A stretch of DNA of 38,080 bases from a virus. Shown here piece after piece: positions 22,692 to 31,740 of this stretch. The position numbers and the translations under genes were made by a program. Every line of letters starts with the position of its first letter. The first letter of the stretch is position 1. The stretch spans positions 1 to 38,080 of the IMG/VR virus record IMGVR_UViG_3300020156_000061; one strand, 5' to 3'. The notes beneath the pieces are model-generated. The model did no database searches and had not been told where the DNA came from. It saw only the letters and a list, made by a program, of their open reading frames with translations.

Positions 22692-25200
22692 CGCCTTGGC
22701 CCGTCACTTCCTGTACTATGTTGAAGAAATCATAGAACGCCTCGATGATCTGAGGAGGCCCACTAATCGCGCCGACAATCCTAACATCTACGCAAACCCC
22801 CGTAGGAATCGGCCGCTTGTTGTCGGCTATGTAGTTGACCTGCGTTGCGGTACCCTTAATCTCACCAACAGTTATTGGGCGCCCATTATCTACGGATATC
22901 TGAATTTTCAAACCATTCGCATCTTTCGAGTAAACAAAAGCGCCAACATATTCCTTGATGGCTTCGGTGCCGTAGTGTGTTTTTCCGAGTGACATATCGA
23001 ATCGAATGGCTTGGCTGTCATCGGTATAGCCAGTGTCATCCATGTACAAATACCCGTTGTTGGAAGGGAAATACGGCTTAATAACACCGCTAGAACTATC
23101 ATTAATGTACATGAGCGTGGGGTGCGCAGTAGTATCAACCGCCCAAGTGTTCGAGCCAAAGTCATATACGGCGCGGGTATATTCGCCATTAAAAGAACCC
23201 AGATAGATCGTACATTTATCGTCGTTAATACCGAGTGTAGAAGCCTTGAGCTGGTCGAGAGGTATCTTTGATAGCAGTTTGTTGTAAATGCCGCGAGAGA
23301 TATACTCCTGCTGGCCAGAGGCTTCGTTACGTGCATACACGCGCCCACGGGCGGAAAGCCAAACAATCCACTCATCATCAATTGACTGGATTGCGCGCTG
23401 TGAAACACAGCCTACGCGCTTATTAAAGACGATCGGAGCCGGGGTGCTGCCATCCCACCTACTGGCGGTGTTGAGTGTGTATATCATAAGTCGATTGGTA
23501 GATTCTATCACTGCCGTAATGGAGTTATTTGAATCGATTGCCGGCTGCACTGCGGTCCAGTCTGCCTTATCCGGCGTAGGATAATCAGTGTTCCAGAGGG
23601 TTGAAAGCACATTATAGCGTCCAGCCAAATATACCTCGTCATTATTCGAGAATTGATAGCTAAGAGCCATAGTAAGTTGGCCAGAACCGTTGCTTGTTAA
23701 CAAGATATTTTGACCTATTACGGCATCGTTGTACGAAGATGCAAGCTTTATCGAATTATCGTCACCGGCAATACGAATTACATAATACGTCGTATCAGCC
23801 GTTAAGCCGCCAGGCATCGCACCAGTAGTGTAAAACTTTACAGGAGTACCAGTCACAAAGTCATCCGCGCTAAGCGTAGTGGGGAAGTTAATCTGCTCCG
23901 TAGTGTTATCGGCTGTTGCATCCGTACGATTCAATGGCAAATACTGAATCTGGTTATTAGTCTTATCGACATCATATACCGTAATCGTGTACAGTTTTTG
24001 TGGCTTTCCGGATTTATAGATATCGAGTACCATGCCAGGTTTCACGTAACGAACGGTATTAAGATCAAGCTGCATAGCTTTAATCCCCTGCAGGGAAGTG
24101 TACATGGCCAACTCGGCAATATTCACGTATGAGGCAAAACCGTTATTCGCGCTTATGTTGATTCGGTAGTATCGGTACGCAGTAGTATTAGCCGCGCTAT
24201 AAGTGCGCACTTCGCCGTTGCCCCAAGCAGTTTGATTCACACGAGAATCAATCGACACCCAGCCAACATTATCGTTCGACCCTTCAAACGTCCAGTCCCT
24301 AGGCGCTCCGTTCGTGTCGTTTGGCTCGGATGGGTTTGTAGTTTTTGCCGTAACAGCATAATAGGTAATGACTTTCGCATTACCAACACCAAAATCATAT
24401 TTCAACCATCCAGGAGGACCCACGTTACTAAACCAGGCTTGGCCCGGTGTACGCACTGCAGTGCGGTTAAACGCGCCGTATGCAAGCCAAGTGGCACCAT
24501 TTTCAGTCGAAGCAGATGCGACGCCCGCAGGTGCCGTATTCGATGTCATAGCTGGCACCTGGTTAATTAAGGTAGGCTCAACATAGGCATCAGTCTGATC
24601 GCCACGGACAAAGGCAAACGCGCCGGTGCGCGGCGAAGCTTTATAAAGCCGGTCCGGAAATATCTGATCGCCAATTCGTACAGCAACAGCGTATAGCACT
24701 CCCTTGAAAACAACGAAATACTTTGGCCACGGAGCAAATTGAAGGTTGCGGGTGAGTGAAACATTTAATACATTGTTAATATTTCGCGGCTGGAAAGGAA
24801 CGCCGTCGGCCGTAGTATATCCGGATACGAAAACCTCATCACCAAAGTCGCAGAAAAACACCTCTGCACTTGGAGGCAAGTCACTAATAACAGTGGTCCA
24901 AGTACCGTTCGATTCCTGCACACGAACAAGAGTGTTAGTGTCGCTATCGTTATGGCAAGCCACGAACTTCCTGGCACCCGTGGTAAATTGCGCAGTATGA
25001 GCGCCACAGGGAAGCTTGTTGGTAGTAGAGAATTTCTGGCCAACCTTCTCATACCCGTTTCGCCGGACGCCCGCACCAATAATGTCGTTAAAGCGAATAT
25101 TGCGGGCATCGTCCAATTCATTCGGCTTACGATTAAGCCAAGTGCTGGCATTCTGAATTGCCATGCTAAAGTCTTGGCGCTTATATACTCGAGTTCGCAT
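22678..25200 (-). CDS. Tail nozzle (tubular protein B/gp12-like) with inserted F5/8 type C domain
   Basis: The 840-aa protein begins as podoviral nozzle proteins do: GGVR-like phrase LDDARNIRFNDIIGAGVRRN, then CGAHTAQFTTGARKFVACHN and repeated beta segments ending in NRPITVGEIKG-like C-terminal parts. Around residues 225-365 a discoidin (F5/8 type C) domain is inserted: WLKYDFGVGNAKVITYYAVT, PRDWTFEGSNDNVGWVSID and YRYYRINISANNG. Family knowledge says such domains bind carbohydrate or lipid surfaces. The protein would form the DNA-conducting nozzle and possibly contact the receptor. Its ATG overlaps the adaptor's stop. Confidence 0.8.
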   Translation of the reverse strand: MRTRVYKRQDFSMAIQNASTWLNRKPNELDDARNIRFNDIIGAGVRRNGYEKVGQKFSTTNKLPCGAHTAQFTTGARKFVACHNDSDTNTLVRVQESNGTWTTVISDLPPSAEVFFCDFGDEVFVSGYTTADGVPFQPRNINNVLNVSLTRNLQFAPWPKYFVVFKGVLYAVAVRIGDQIFPDRLYKASPRTGAFAFVRGDQTDAYVEPTLINQVPAMTSNTAPAGVASASTENGATWLAYGAFNRTAVRTPGQAWFSNVGPPGWLKYDFGVGNAKVITYYAVTAKTTNPSEPNDTNGAPRDWTFEGSNDNVGWVSIDSRVNQTAWGNGEVRTYSAANTTAYRYYRINISANNGFASYVNIAELAMYTSLQGIKAMQLDLNTVRYVKPGMVLDIYKSGKPQKLYTITVYDVDKTNNQIQYLPLNRTDATADNTTEQINFPTTLSADDFVTGTPVKFYTTGAMPGGLTADTTYYVIRIAGDDNSIKLASSYNDAVIGQNILLTSNGSGQLTMALSYQFSNNDEVYLAGRYNVLSTLWNTDYPTPDKADWTAVQPAIDSNNSITAVIESTNRLMIYTLNTASRWDGSTPAPIVFNKRVGCVSQRAIQSIDDEWIVWLSARGRVYARNEASGQQEYISRGIYNKLLSKIPLDQLKASTLGINDDKCTIYLGSFNGEYTRAVYDFGSNTWAVDTTAHPTLMYINDSSSGVIKPYFPSNNGYLYMDDTGYTDDSQAIRFDMSLGKTHYGTEAIKEYVGAFVYSKDANGLKIQISVDNGRPITVGEIKGTATQVNYIADNKRPIPTGVCVDVRIVGAISGPPQIIEAFYDFFNIVQEVTGQGDVPE

Positions 25201-26384
25201 TAAAGCGTGTACCTCCGGCGAGGCGTTTGATTAAGCGAAGTAAGGCGCTGGGAATCATTAAAGCTGCGCGGACTGCCAGCGTCTTTACGGTTCATGCGCT
25301 GCAACATAACAACGTGATTGCTGTATTTCTGTTCGTACTTTTGAGCAAGCCCGGCAAATGATGGGTCGCGCTCGGCTTTAATCGAGTAACCCTCAGCAAG
25401 AAACTTGTAATAGTATATCGTACCGCTTGGCGTTTGTATGATATCAGAGAAGTCTTTAATCCGGCGGAATTCAGCCCAATATCCAATTTCGTACGCGTCT
25501 GCCAAATCAGTTCGAGGCGTTGGCTTCAAGAGAATTTTCCGGCCACCTGGGTCGAGGGCGATGCGCGTAAGGATATTGTTGCCAACAGTAGAGGAATCAT
25601 ATGCCTGGACAAATTGCCGGTATGGCATAGGGATAAGCGGCTTGGTGGACAATGTACCATTAAGCGTATTACGAACTATGAAGTAATCAAATTTTTCGTA
25701 ATCTTCGTCGAGATCGATATAATTCTGGCCCGCTACCCGATCTTTCATGACAGTTGTGTGAAGGAAGTTGTAGGGCTTTTCAGTCTGAGGGGTAAGATCA
25801 TCATTAACCTCATTGGCAAAATCGATGTACATATCAGGCGAAATAAGATTGAAACCAGGGTCTTTCAAACGACGCGCTGCGCGTTCAACAGCGGCACCAA
25901 TGCTTTCCTCATCAACACCATCCGCACGAATAAAGTCGGAGTATTCAGTCTCTTCTCCGGTAATACTGTTGCGGTATTTTACCCAGTAATAAGTCGTGGT
26001 AGGAGCCCCAACATCTTCGTAATACGTTTTCTCTTCCTCATTCGTGACATCAATCAGTACATCCGCAATCTGCGTTTTGGTGCCCGAAACAGAGGGCGAA
26101 CTAAAAAACCTAATTCGATCATAGCGAAGTAGGTAAATAGGGTCATCGATGTTATGGGCGAATACCGTAGGAGAAGCCACGTTTACAGTGGTACTATTGG
26201 CCGGTACTACGGTTGTCAGTATTTCCGTCTGTTCGTAACCAAGGTTGCCAATCATGATCATCTTGTTATTCACAAATCGATCAGAGTTTTTAACGGCAAG
26301 AGCACTAGTGGCCGCTGGAACATAAGCCGCCAAATACGTTTTTTCAAGTTCTTCTACTGGTGGGTTCCAAGCGCTTACTATCAT
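25200..26384 (-). CDS. Tail adaptor (gp11-like)
   Basis: The 394-aa protein precedes the nozzle, as the adaptor does in T7-like gene order. The N-terminal half is beta-rich (LTTVVPANSTTVNVASPTVF; TTTYYWVKYRNSITGEETEY). The C-terminal half is helical and includes AAVERAARRLKDPGFNLI, IDFANEVNDDLTPQTE and YYKFLAEGYSIKAERDPSFA, similar in style to podoviral adaptor and head-completion proteins that bind beneath the portal. The one-base stop/start overlap with the nozzle gene supports paired expression. Confidence 0.68.
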   Translation of the reverse strand: MIVSAWNPPVEELEKTYLAAYVPAATSALAVKNSDRFVNNKMIMIGNLGYEQTEILTTVVPANSTTVNVASPTVFAHNIDDPIYLLRYDRIRFFSSPSVSGTKTQIADVLIDVTNEEEKTYYEDVGAPTTTYYWVKYRNSITGEETEYSDFIRADGVDEESIGAAVERAARRLKDPGFNLISPDMYIDFANEVNDDLTPQTEKPYNFLHTTVMKDRVAGQNYIDLDEDYEKFDYFIVRNTLNGTLSTKPLIPMPYRQFVQAYDSSTVGNNILTRIALDPGGRKILLKPTPRTDLADAYEIGYWAEFRRIKDFSDIIQTPSGTIYYYKFLAEGYSIKAERDPSFAGLAQKYEQKYSNHVVMLQRMNRKDAGSPRSFNDSQRLTSLNQTPRRRYTL

Positions 26385-26413
26385 GTTTTATTCCTTATGT
26401 CTATATTCTATCA

Positions 26414-26860
26414 TTATGCTGTTCGTTTCCACATATATACCGTAATGTACGGCTGTAAAGTACTTCCCGCATCAGTAGTACCAGTAAGAGCCGTGTTATG
26501 AGAACGAGACGCAGCGGGAGTATCTTGAGTGCCACGAACCGAGTAGATGGTCCCGGTAAGATCACCGTTCTGGCTGGCTCGAAAGGCAATAGTATCAGCT
26601 TGTCCTTGGTCAGAACCGATTTGGGCCGCCCCGGCTGCGAGGCCATGGATATGGGTTTTGTCACCGCCAGTTTCTTCGACAGTATCAAATTCAGTTTGCC
26701 CCATGTCTACGCCGACAATAGTGCGACCTGTAGCGAAAGCTGTCCACGTACCTCCGAACAAAGTGCTAGGATTCACCGGATTCACGCTAAGGTAAATACA
26801 CCCGACAGGGTAAATCGCGTCAAAATTCAATTCGCCTTTTCCAACTTTAGTTTCAGCCAT
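26414..26860 (-). CDS. Short tail-collar/fibre protein
   Basis: The start is ATG 26860 (MAETKVGKGELNFDAIYP), overlapping the previous stop and preceded by GGAGGACG; a longer in-frame start lies inside the neighbour. The 148-aa product has YPVGCIYLSVNPVNPSTLFG, GTWTAFATGRTIVGVDMGQ and a GGDKTHIHG-like turn, then LQPYITVYMWKRTA. This is the collar-type fibre tip pattern, which the upstream gene also has. The two are tandem paralogues. Likely a receptor-binding tip or fibre accessory. Confidence 0.78.
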   Translation of the reverse strand: MAETKVGKGELNFDAIYPVGCIYLSVNPVNPSTLFGGTWTAFATGRTIVGVDMGQTEFDTVEETGGDKTHIHGLAAGAAQIGSDQGQADTIAFRASQNGDLTGTIYSVRGTQDTPAASRSHNTALTGTTDAGSTLQPYITVYMWKRTA

Positions 26861-27771
26861 TATGCCGTCCTCCTCCACATATAAACAACAACGTACGGCT
26901 GCAAGTTGTTGTGAGCACCACCGCCTCCGGTGTTCTCCATCTGCCCTGCCGCCGTGTAATAGGTCGAACCATTAGCACGAATCTGATTATATTGGCCAGG
27001 AGGACCACTGTTTAGGTTAGCATTCGTACCAAATTCAAGTGACATGCGGTGTGCGTGGGCTGGCATTTCGGCCGTGGTAAGCGTGTGCGTCTTTGCTCCC
27101 CCTGTTTCACCAGCCGTATCAAATTCCACTTGGGAAATATCGATACCGACGGGCACCCGGCCAGCTCCAAACGCGGTCCAGGTGCCGAAGCCGAGCAAAG
27201 TGGCCGGGTTAGTCCCATCGGTAGCATTAAGGTAAATTGACCCCACTGGATACATGGCCTGTTTTGCGGCTGCAATAATATCGGTAGCATGGTATCCATC
27301 AACAGTATCCGCATTATTCGATATACCGGCAGAAACCATGTAATCAACCAGGACACGCGTGCCTGTAGCGGGGGCAACAGCCATCGTAAAACCGCCGGTC
27401 GTTTCTACATAATCGTTGCCGGCTCCCGATTTCAAGCGCACACCGTTTTTATACACCTTTAATGAGTTGATGATAAAAGTATGCGGAACAGTAAAAGTAA
27501 CATTCGAGCCGTCAATTGCCCCTGATGGCGTAACGTTTTCGTACACAGAATTGGTGGAACCAGACTGTAAATCCTGCACCGCTTCTTGCAAATCGGCAAT
27601 TTGTTTCGTGTGCGAAGCCGGGTCTACCGAGCCATTCGTGCCGACTTTTTCGGCGATTGCATCGACTTCGGCATGGACCTTGTTGTGCCGGGCTGCGTGG
27701 TTATTTGCAGCGAGCGAGGTTGCCGGATTGAAGTCTTGGAAACTTGGGATACTCCCGGGGAAATCTGCCAT
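26860..27771 (-). CDS. Tail fibre with collar-type C-terminus
   Basis: The 303-aa protein begins MADFPGSIPSFQDFNPATSL, followed by a helical neck (HAARHNKVHAEVDAIAEKVG), a beta domain with NVTFTVPHTFIINSLKVYKN, and a C-terminal collar domain with MYPVGSIYLNATDGTNPATL, FGTWTAFGAGRVPVGIDISQ, and the histidines TLTTAEMPAHAHRMSLEFG before LQPYVVVYMWRRTA. HAH turns of this kind bind metal in T4-like fibre tips. AAAGGAG precedes the ATG. The last ~105 residues parallel the following gene. Confidence 0.82.
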   Translation of the reverse strand: MADFPGSIPSFQDFNPATSLAANNHAARHNKVHAEVDAIAEKVGTNGSVDPASHTKQIADLQEAVQDLQSGSTNSVYENVTPSGAIDGSNVTFTVPHTFIINSLKVYKNGVRLKSGAGNDYVETTGGFTMAVAPATGTRVLVDYMVSAGISNNADTVDGYHATDIIAAAKQAMYPVGSIYLNATDGTNPATLLGFGTWTAFGAGRVPVGIDISQVEFDTAGETGGAKTHTLTTAEMPAHAHRMSLEFGTNANLNSGPPGQYNQIRANGSTYYTAAGQMENTGGGGAHNNLQPYVVVYMWRRTA

Positions 27772-29273
27772 GCTGCTCCTTTCGGTTTAGTTTGATTTGC
27801 ATTTACTTTTATTCTAGCACCCGTTTCTGCATTTGGCGCTGCTATGCCGGTAATGTTTACGAGCTGCCCAGCCAATGCAAACGGGTCGTCTACTATGGCA
27901 ACAGGGTCATCAACAAGCGGCGAGTTCGGGTCTTCGATTTCGTACGATCGTACCTTCTTTGCGCCCACGCGCGCTACCTGTACATCGGAGTGCATACGTG
28001 ATCTAACGACAGAGGTAGAAGGAGGGTTTTTGCTTTTCTGTACCACGCCTCCGGCCCTCGCACTTGGCCGCATAATAATCTGAATCTCAACAGAATCAAG
28101 TGTGTGCTGCTGAAACAATTCCTGCAATGCAAGCCCGGGCAGTTCTAGCAATTGTATTTGTAGCATGTTTTCAGGCGCTAGGAGGTGCCTTTGCGACAAA
28201 GATGGTTCACTTAGCGTCTGTGCGTTTAAAACGTCTGAAATCGCCAGCAAATGGGCTTGAATGATGTTTGTGGCGCCTAAATCCTGTGACTGTGCAGCAT
28301 CATCAACAACCAATACCAATCCTTCCACCGGCTCAGGAGCTTCCAATAATTGAGCCTGCAGCATATCATCGATCGACAAAGTATGCTTTTGAGACAAAAC
28401 AGCCGCATCGAGCGTTTGCGCGTGTTGCAAATCCTCTGGGAATACAATGCCTTCCGGCATAACCTCCGGAGATTCTAGTGTTTGAGCCTGGGACAAATCG
28501 TCTACAGTAATAAAAATATTGTGAATAACATTCACGTCATCCAGGGCGTGTGCCTGGGATATATCATTTACCCCAAGAGTATGGCTTTGAACAAGTGTCA
28601 CCGCATCTAGTGATTGTGCTTGTGATACGTCGGCCATTGTCGCCTGGATGCCAGGAGCACTATCGCCATTCGTACCAAACGAAACGAAATAATAAGTGAC
28701 CGTCGCAGCGGCAGCATTGTTGATGCTATAGGTGTGCAAACCATTGTATGTCCCGGTAGGTTTCGTACCGTTAGTTCCCGCAGTAGTCCATCCGGCCGGT
28801 TCGGGCGTTCCGTTGGTCCACACCTTTGCATATTGATTATTGCCATTAACACGAAAGCGTACCCAGTAATCGATGTTTGGCAAATAATTCCAGGGTGCCC
28901 AAAACAAATAACCCACTTGTCCTTCGTCGATTGCCAATTGGCCGGCGCTAGAAATGAATGAGCCGGACGCCGCATAACCCGCAGTAGTTGCTTCCGAGTT
29001 TCCGTCATATCGAAGCATCACGACACCCTGCTTACCAAAATCGCTCGAAAGCCTGAATTTAACCAGGACCTCTATATCGGTGACACTGTTTACGGGGACA
29101 TAATTAAAAATCTTCGTGCCCGCTACGTTGCCGAAGATTTGGAGCGTTTTATTTGGCGATGTTCCGGCAACAGTAAGTGTCGTACCGGCCCTAGTAATAG
29201 GGTTTGTCCAATCGCCCGTTGATAGCGCGTTGCCGTTCGCGTAAGCGTTTATCGGAACGATCAGTTGTGCCAT
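27624..29273 (-). CDS. Tail protein: LamG/concanavalin-like N-terminus plus 22-residue repeats
   Basis: The 549-aa product has an N-terminal beta domain (about 1-205) with DIEVLVKFRLSSDFGKQGVV, IDYWVRFRVNGNNQYAKVWT and YSINNAAAATVTYYFVSFG, like LamG/concanavalin folds that bind sugars. From about 210 to 400 run roughly eight and a half tandem repeats of 22 residues, each near D(L/M/I/V)xQAQxL with an H about eight residues on. A basic low-complexity C-terminus follows. It overlaps the fibre gene by 148 bases in another frame, unusually long. A cell-surface-binding appendage is likely. Confidence 0.76.
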   Translation of the reverse strand: MAQLIVPINAYANGNALSTGDWTNPITRAGTTLTVAGTSPNKTLQIFGNVAGTKIFNYVPVNSVTDIEVLVKFRLSSDFGKQGVVMLRYDGNSEATTAGYAASGSFISSAGQLAIDEGQVGYLFWAPWNYLPNIDYWVRFRVNGNNQYAKVWTNGTPEPAGWTTAGTNGTKPTGTYNGLHTYSINNAAAATVTYYFVSFGTNGDSAPGIQATMADVSQAQSLDAVTLVQSHTLGVNDISQAHALDDVNVIHNIFITVDDLSQAQTLESPEVMPEGIVFPEDLQHAQTLDAAVLSQKHTLSIDDMLQAQLLEAPEPVEGLVLVVDDAAQSQDLGATNIIQAHLLAISDVLNAQTLSEPSLSQRHLLAPENMLQIQLLELPGLALQELFQQHTLDSVEIQIIMRPSARAGGVVQKSKNPPSTSVVRSRMHSDVQVARVGAKKVRSYEIEDPNSPLVDDPVAIVDDPFALAGQLVNITGIAAPNAETGARIKVNANQTKPKGAAWQISPGVSQVSKTSIRQPRSLQITTQPGTTRSMPKSMQSPKKSARMAR

Positions 29274-29286
29274 GAGGCTTTACCTC

Positions 29287-29664
29287 CTATACGGCGTCTG
29301 CTATTTCATCGTCGAAGGCTGGGACTGTAACTGTGTTTCCAGCTGTTAAAGCTTGAGCCGTGCAAGTGGTAACGAGCAGAAGGTCAGTACCATCACAAAT
29401 TGCAACGTGAGTAGCCGAACCTGTTGTATCGACCGGGATGTCGGTTTGCTGTTCGATGCGCACCTTTCGGCCGCTTACATCCCCGTTAGAGATTGTAAAG
29501 TCGCCATTTCCGTCTCCAGGCGTTAACGCAACATCAGCAAGCTTATAAGTGGTGACTGCTTCGGTGCGGTTCGTAGGCTGCTGGGAACAAACCGTAAGAA
29601 TATTGCCAGTTGCAATTTTCGCCAGGGCAGCATCCATAACTATATCGTTTACATACTTAGCCAT
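29287..29664 (-). CDS. Small virion protein
   Basis: The 125-aa product (MAKYVNDIVMDAALAKIATG start) continues with ILTVCSQQPTNRTEAVTTYK and a beta-rich second half (VRIEQQTDIPVDTTGSATHV; GTDLLLVTTCTAQALTAGNT). From memory this is a common small phage family of unknown function near tail genes. GGGGG lies upstream of the start. A minor fibre or decoration role is inferred. Confidence 0.68.
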   Translation of the reverse strand: MAKYVNDIVMDAALAKIATGNILTVCSQQPTNRTEAVTTYKLADVALTPGDGNGDFTISNGDVSGRKVRIEQQTDIPVDTTGSATHVAICDGTDLLLVTTCTAQALTAGNTVTVPAFDDEIADAV

Positions 29665-29740
29665 TATTGCCCCCTAAATTCTGGCCCTTCAATGGCTGGC
29701 GAACACTTTGCACTTCCAGGACCGTATTAGTTGTCGACAT
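29657..29740 (-). CDS. Possible 27-aa peptide gene
   Basis: ATG 29740 shares one base with the TAA of the gene above (TAATG), and the frame runs to TAA at 29659-29657, inside the next gene's start. The product is MSTTNTVLEVQSVRQPLKGQ and seven more residues. There is no strong ribosome site, so translation would depend on coupling. It fills the gap exactly, which makes it plausible but unproven. Confidence 0.35.
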   Translation of the reverse strand: MSTTNTVLEVQSVRQPLKGQNLGGNNG

Positions 29741-29958
29741 TATTTTTTCGCTTTCTTTTTGCCAAGTACTTTATTGGCTTTTGCATCAATTTTGGCTTGC
29801 TCGGACTTACTCAAGTTGCCTTTTTTCACTTGTTGAGATGCACGAGCTTTTGCATTACGCGCGTGGCTTTTATCTGGCATGGGGTATTTACGTGAGCCCG
29901 GCATACCGAAACTACTTTTAGGTAGTGATTTTCGCTTGCTAGCTGTTAACTTTGCCAT
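29740..29958 (-). CDS. Small basic phage protein (DUF6582-like)
   Basis: The 72-aa product (MAKLTASKRKSLPKSSFGMP start, then YPMPDKSHARNAKARASQQ and NKVLGKKKAKK) matches, from memory, the DUF6582-type family found widely in phage structural operons. It is highly basic and likely binds DNA or an acidic virion protein. No catalytic motif is present. Confidence 0.74.
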   Translation of the reverse strand: MAKLTASKRKSLPKSSFGMPGSRKYPMPDKSHARNAKARASQQVKKGNLSKSEQAKIDAKANKVLGKKKAKK

Positions 29959-29962
29959 GAGA

Positions 29963-30145
29963 TTATTTCCCTTCTGTGCCTTGCTCTTTTTTCTTAGCGG
30001 CAGCGGTTGCTGTGTCGGCTTCGGGTTCAGCGGCTAATACTGAAAGTGCATACTGCAATTCGGCATGAGTTTGACGGGTAACGGCCAATTGAGAAATGGC
30101 TTGATCGATAATTTGTGCGGCTTGCTGTTTTGTAATTTCTTGCAT
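29963..30145 (-). CDS. Small helical protein
   Basis: The 60-aa product (MQEITKQQAAQIIDQAISQL, then AVTRQTHAELQYALSVLAA) is helical with an Ala/Lys-rich end (TATAAAKKKEQGTEGK). It lies between two other small genes with minimal gaps. It may be a minor virion or assembly factor; no family recognised. Confidence 0.64.
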   Translation of the reverse strand: MQEITKQQAAQIIDQAISQLAVTRQTHAELQYALSVLAAEPEADTATAAAKKKEQGTEGK

Positions 30146-30154
30146 TGTATTCCC

Positions 30155-30385
30155 CTATGTGATTGTTATTGTATCTATATCGGTGTTTACGGTATTTCTA
30201 ACCTGTGAAGCTTGATAATTGCCTTCACTTTCTTTTACCGTATTTTTAATGAAGTTGACAAGTTGTTGTTTGGCGAAAACGGTTTTTGTGACACCCATCT
30301 CTGGCGTCCAGCCATAAGTTGCGGCGAAAGCATCAAGGATGCGAGGCGCTTTATCGTCCGGAATGTTCAACATTATTTGTGCCAT
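30155..30385 (-). CDS. Small phage protein of unknown function
   Basis: The 76-aa product begins MAQIMLNIPDDKAPRILDAF and continues with AKQQLVNFIKNTVKESEGNY. This resembles short phage proteins with an N-terminal LxIPDxxxxRxLxAF stretch. A role in fibre assembly is possible from its place between fibre genes. Its ATG overlaps the preceding TAA. Confidence 0.68.
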   Translation of the reverse strand: MAQIMLNIPDDKAPRILDAFAATYGWTPEMGVTKTVFAKQQLVNFIKNTVKESEGNYQASQVRNTVNTDIDTITIT

Positions 30386-31734
30386 TATGCAGGTCCTAGA
30401 GGTGTTACAGTGCCGCCAGAACCGCGATATTTAAGCGCACCAGCTTCGACGTAAAGGTATCCACCGTTAGCAGGGTTGTCCACGGGTGCGGCAGTAGTAT
30501 TGTTAAGGTAAAATCGTGCTTGAGACAGAGTGGCCATAATGGCACCCACACCACTGTGAAGGAAGCGCATCGTACCATTCTCATTATCAACAGCCAAAAC
30601 TTGAGCGGCAGTACCGTTAGATAGCGTGAAGCGAGGGTTTAGCCCGGTTGGAATACCTATATACACACCTGCAACCGAGGGAGCGGCCGTATAGTTTCCT
30701 CTAGCTACTACGGCTTCCTGCGCCGTAAGAGTACCGGTATTAGAAATACTTAACCGACTCGCGCCACCAACTTGGAAGTCCGCAAGAAGTTTGGCGCCGG
30801 AGCCTACGCTTGATTCGATTGCATTTACGAGTAGCCCCGTATACCCAGCTGTAGTGCCCTGGCCGATAGTAGGATTTACCTGCAGTCCATATTGAAGGCC
30901 CGTAGTACTGGATAGCGTACCGTTAACATAGTGAATGATGGCACTTGCCGTGGAGCTTGCGCCAGATGACTGCACGAAACCGGAAGAGCTGCTATTGTTT
31001 ATACGCAATGATGACTGGGAGCCGGCACCAAATGCCGATAGTAAAATCGATCGAGATACACCAGTACCTCCCGATTCTGTGAAGATATTAAGTACATTCG
31101 AGCTCCAAACTAATCGGGCGCGCTCATAGTTAGTCACTTCGTCGGTAGTGTTATAGAGGGCGAAACCGCTAGTGTTGATCGATGGCAATGAAAGCTCACC
31201 ACTTGATTTAAGCCGCATGAATATGCTTGGTGCAACGTTCGTATTTACAGGGCGCGTACCAAAAACCAGATCACCTCGAGTGTTGCTCGAGACAGATGTT
31301 TCCTCATACCCAATAACCGCAGGGTACTGGTTGCCGACTGCGGCAATATAGCCAAAACCAATAAGGCGGAATGAGTTCGTATTCCACTCTCCACCACCAA
31401 CACCAAGATAAGTAGAAGCCACTCCGAAAGTGGTTGGCGCATCATTCTGCGTGCCTGGGAGCTTCATTGCTAAGCGAGCTTTGATTCCTGCGACGTTCTG
31501 ATCAATAAGAAGAGGGCCGGTCATTGTATCGCCGGCTTTCGCTACCTTGGCATCAAGATCAGCCTGCAGTCCCGTGACAGTACTAATAGCTTGTGTACCA
31601 GTTTGATTTGCTCGATCTAGGTAATAAGAAGGCGGGTGTCCACCAAACTCCTCACTATCGGAAGCTTCGATACCGCGATTCGATATATCGAGTACCGCGT
31701 TGTCGTGGGTAATGTCTAGTATTGGTGGTTCCAT
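30385..31734 (-). CDS. Tail fibre / spike-like protein
   Basis: The 449-aa protein starts MEPPILDITHDNAVLDISNR, then has a coiled region with TGLQADLDAKVAKAGDTMTG, a phrase common in phage fibre shafts. The body is Ser/Thr/Gly/Asn-rich and beta-repetitive (SILLSAFGAGSQSSLRINNS; STGLQYGLQVNPTIGQGTTA). The end (GGYLYVEAGALKYRGSGGTV) fits fibres of similar style. There is no ribosome-binding site; the -10 box lies seven bases before the start, so the message may be leaderless. It opens the tail operon. Confidence 0.8.
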   Translation of the reverse strand: MEPPILDITHDNAVLDISNRGIEASDSEEFGGHPPSYYLDRANQTGTQAISTVTGLQADLDAKVAKAGDTMTGPLLIDQNVAGIKARLAMKLPGTQNDAPTTFGVASTYLGVGGGEWNTNSFRLIGFGYIAAVGNQYPAVIGYEETSVSSNTRGDLVFGTRPVNTNVAPSIFMRLKSSGELSLPSINTSGFALYNTTDEVTNYERARLVWSSNVLNIFTESGGTGVSRSILLSAFGAGSQSSLRINNSSSSGFVQSSGASSTASAIIHYVNGTLSSTTGLQYGLQVNPTIGQGTTAGYTGLLVNAIESSVGSGAKLLADFQVGGASRLSISNTGTLTAQEAVVARGNYTAAPSVAGVYIGIPTGLNPRFTLSNGTAAQVLAVDNENGTMRFLHSGVGAIMATLSQARFYLNNTTAAPVDNPANGGYLYVEAGALKYRGSGGTVTPLGPA

Positions 31735-31740
31735 GAATTA

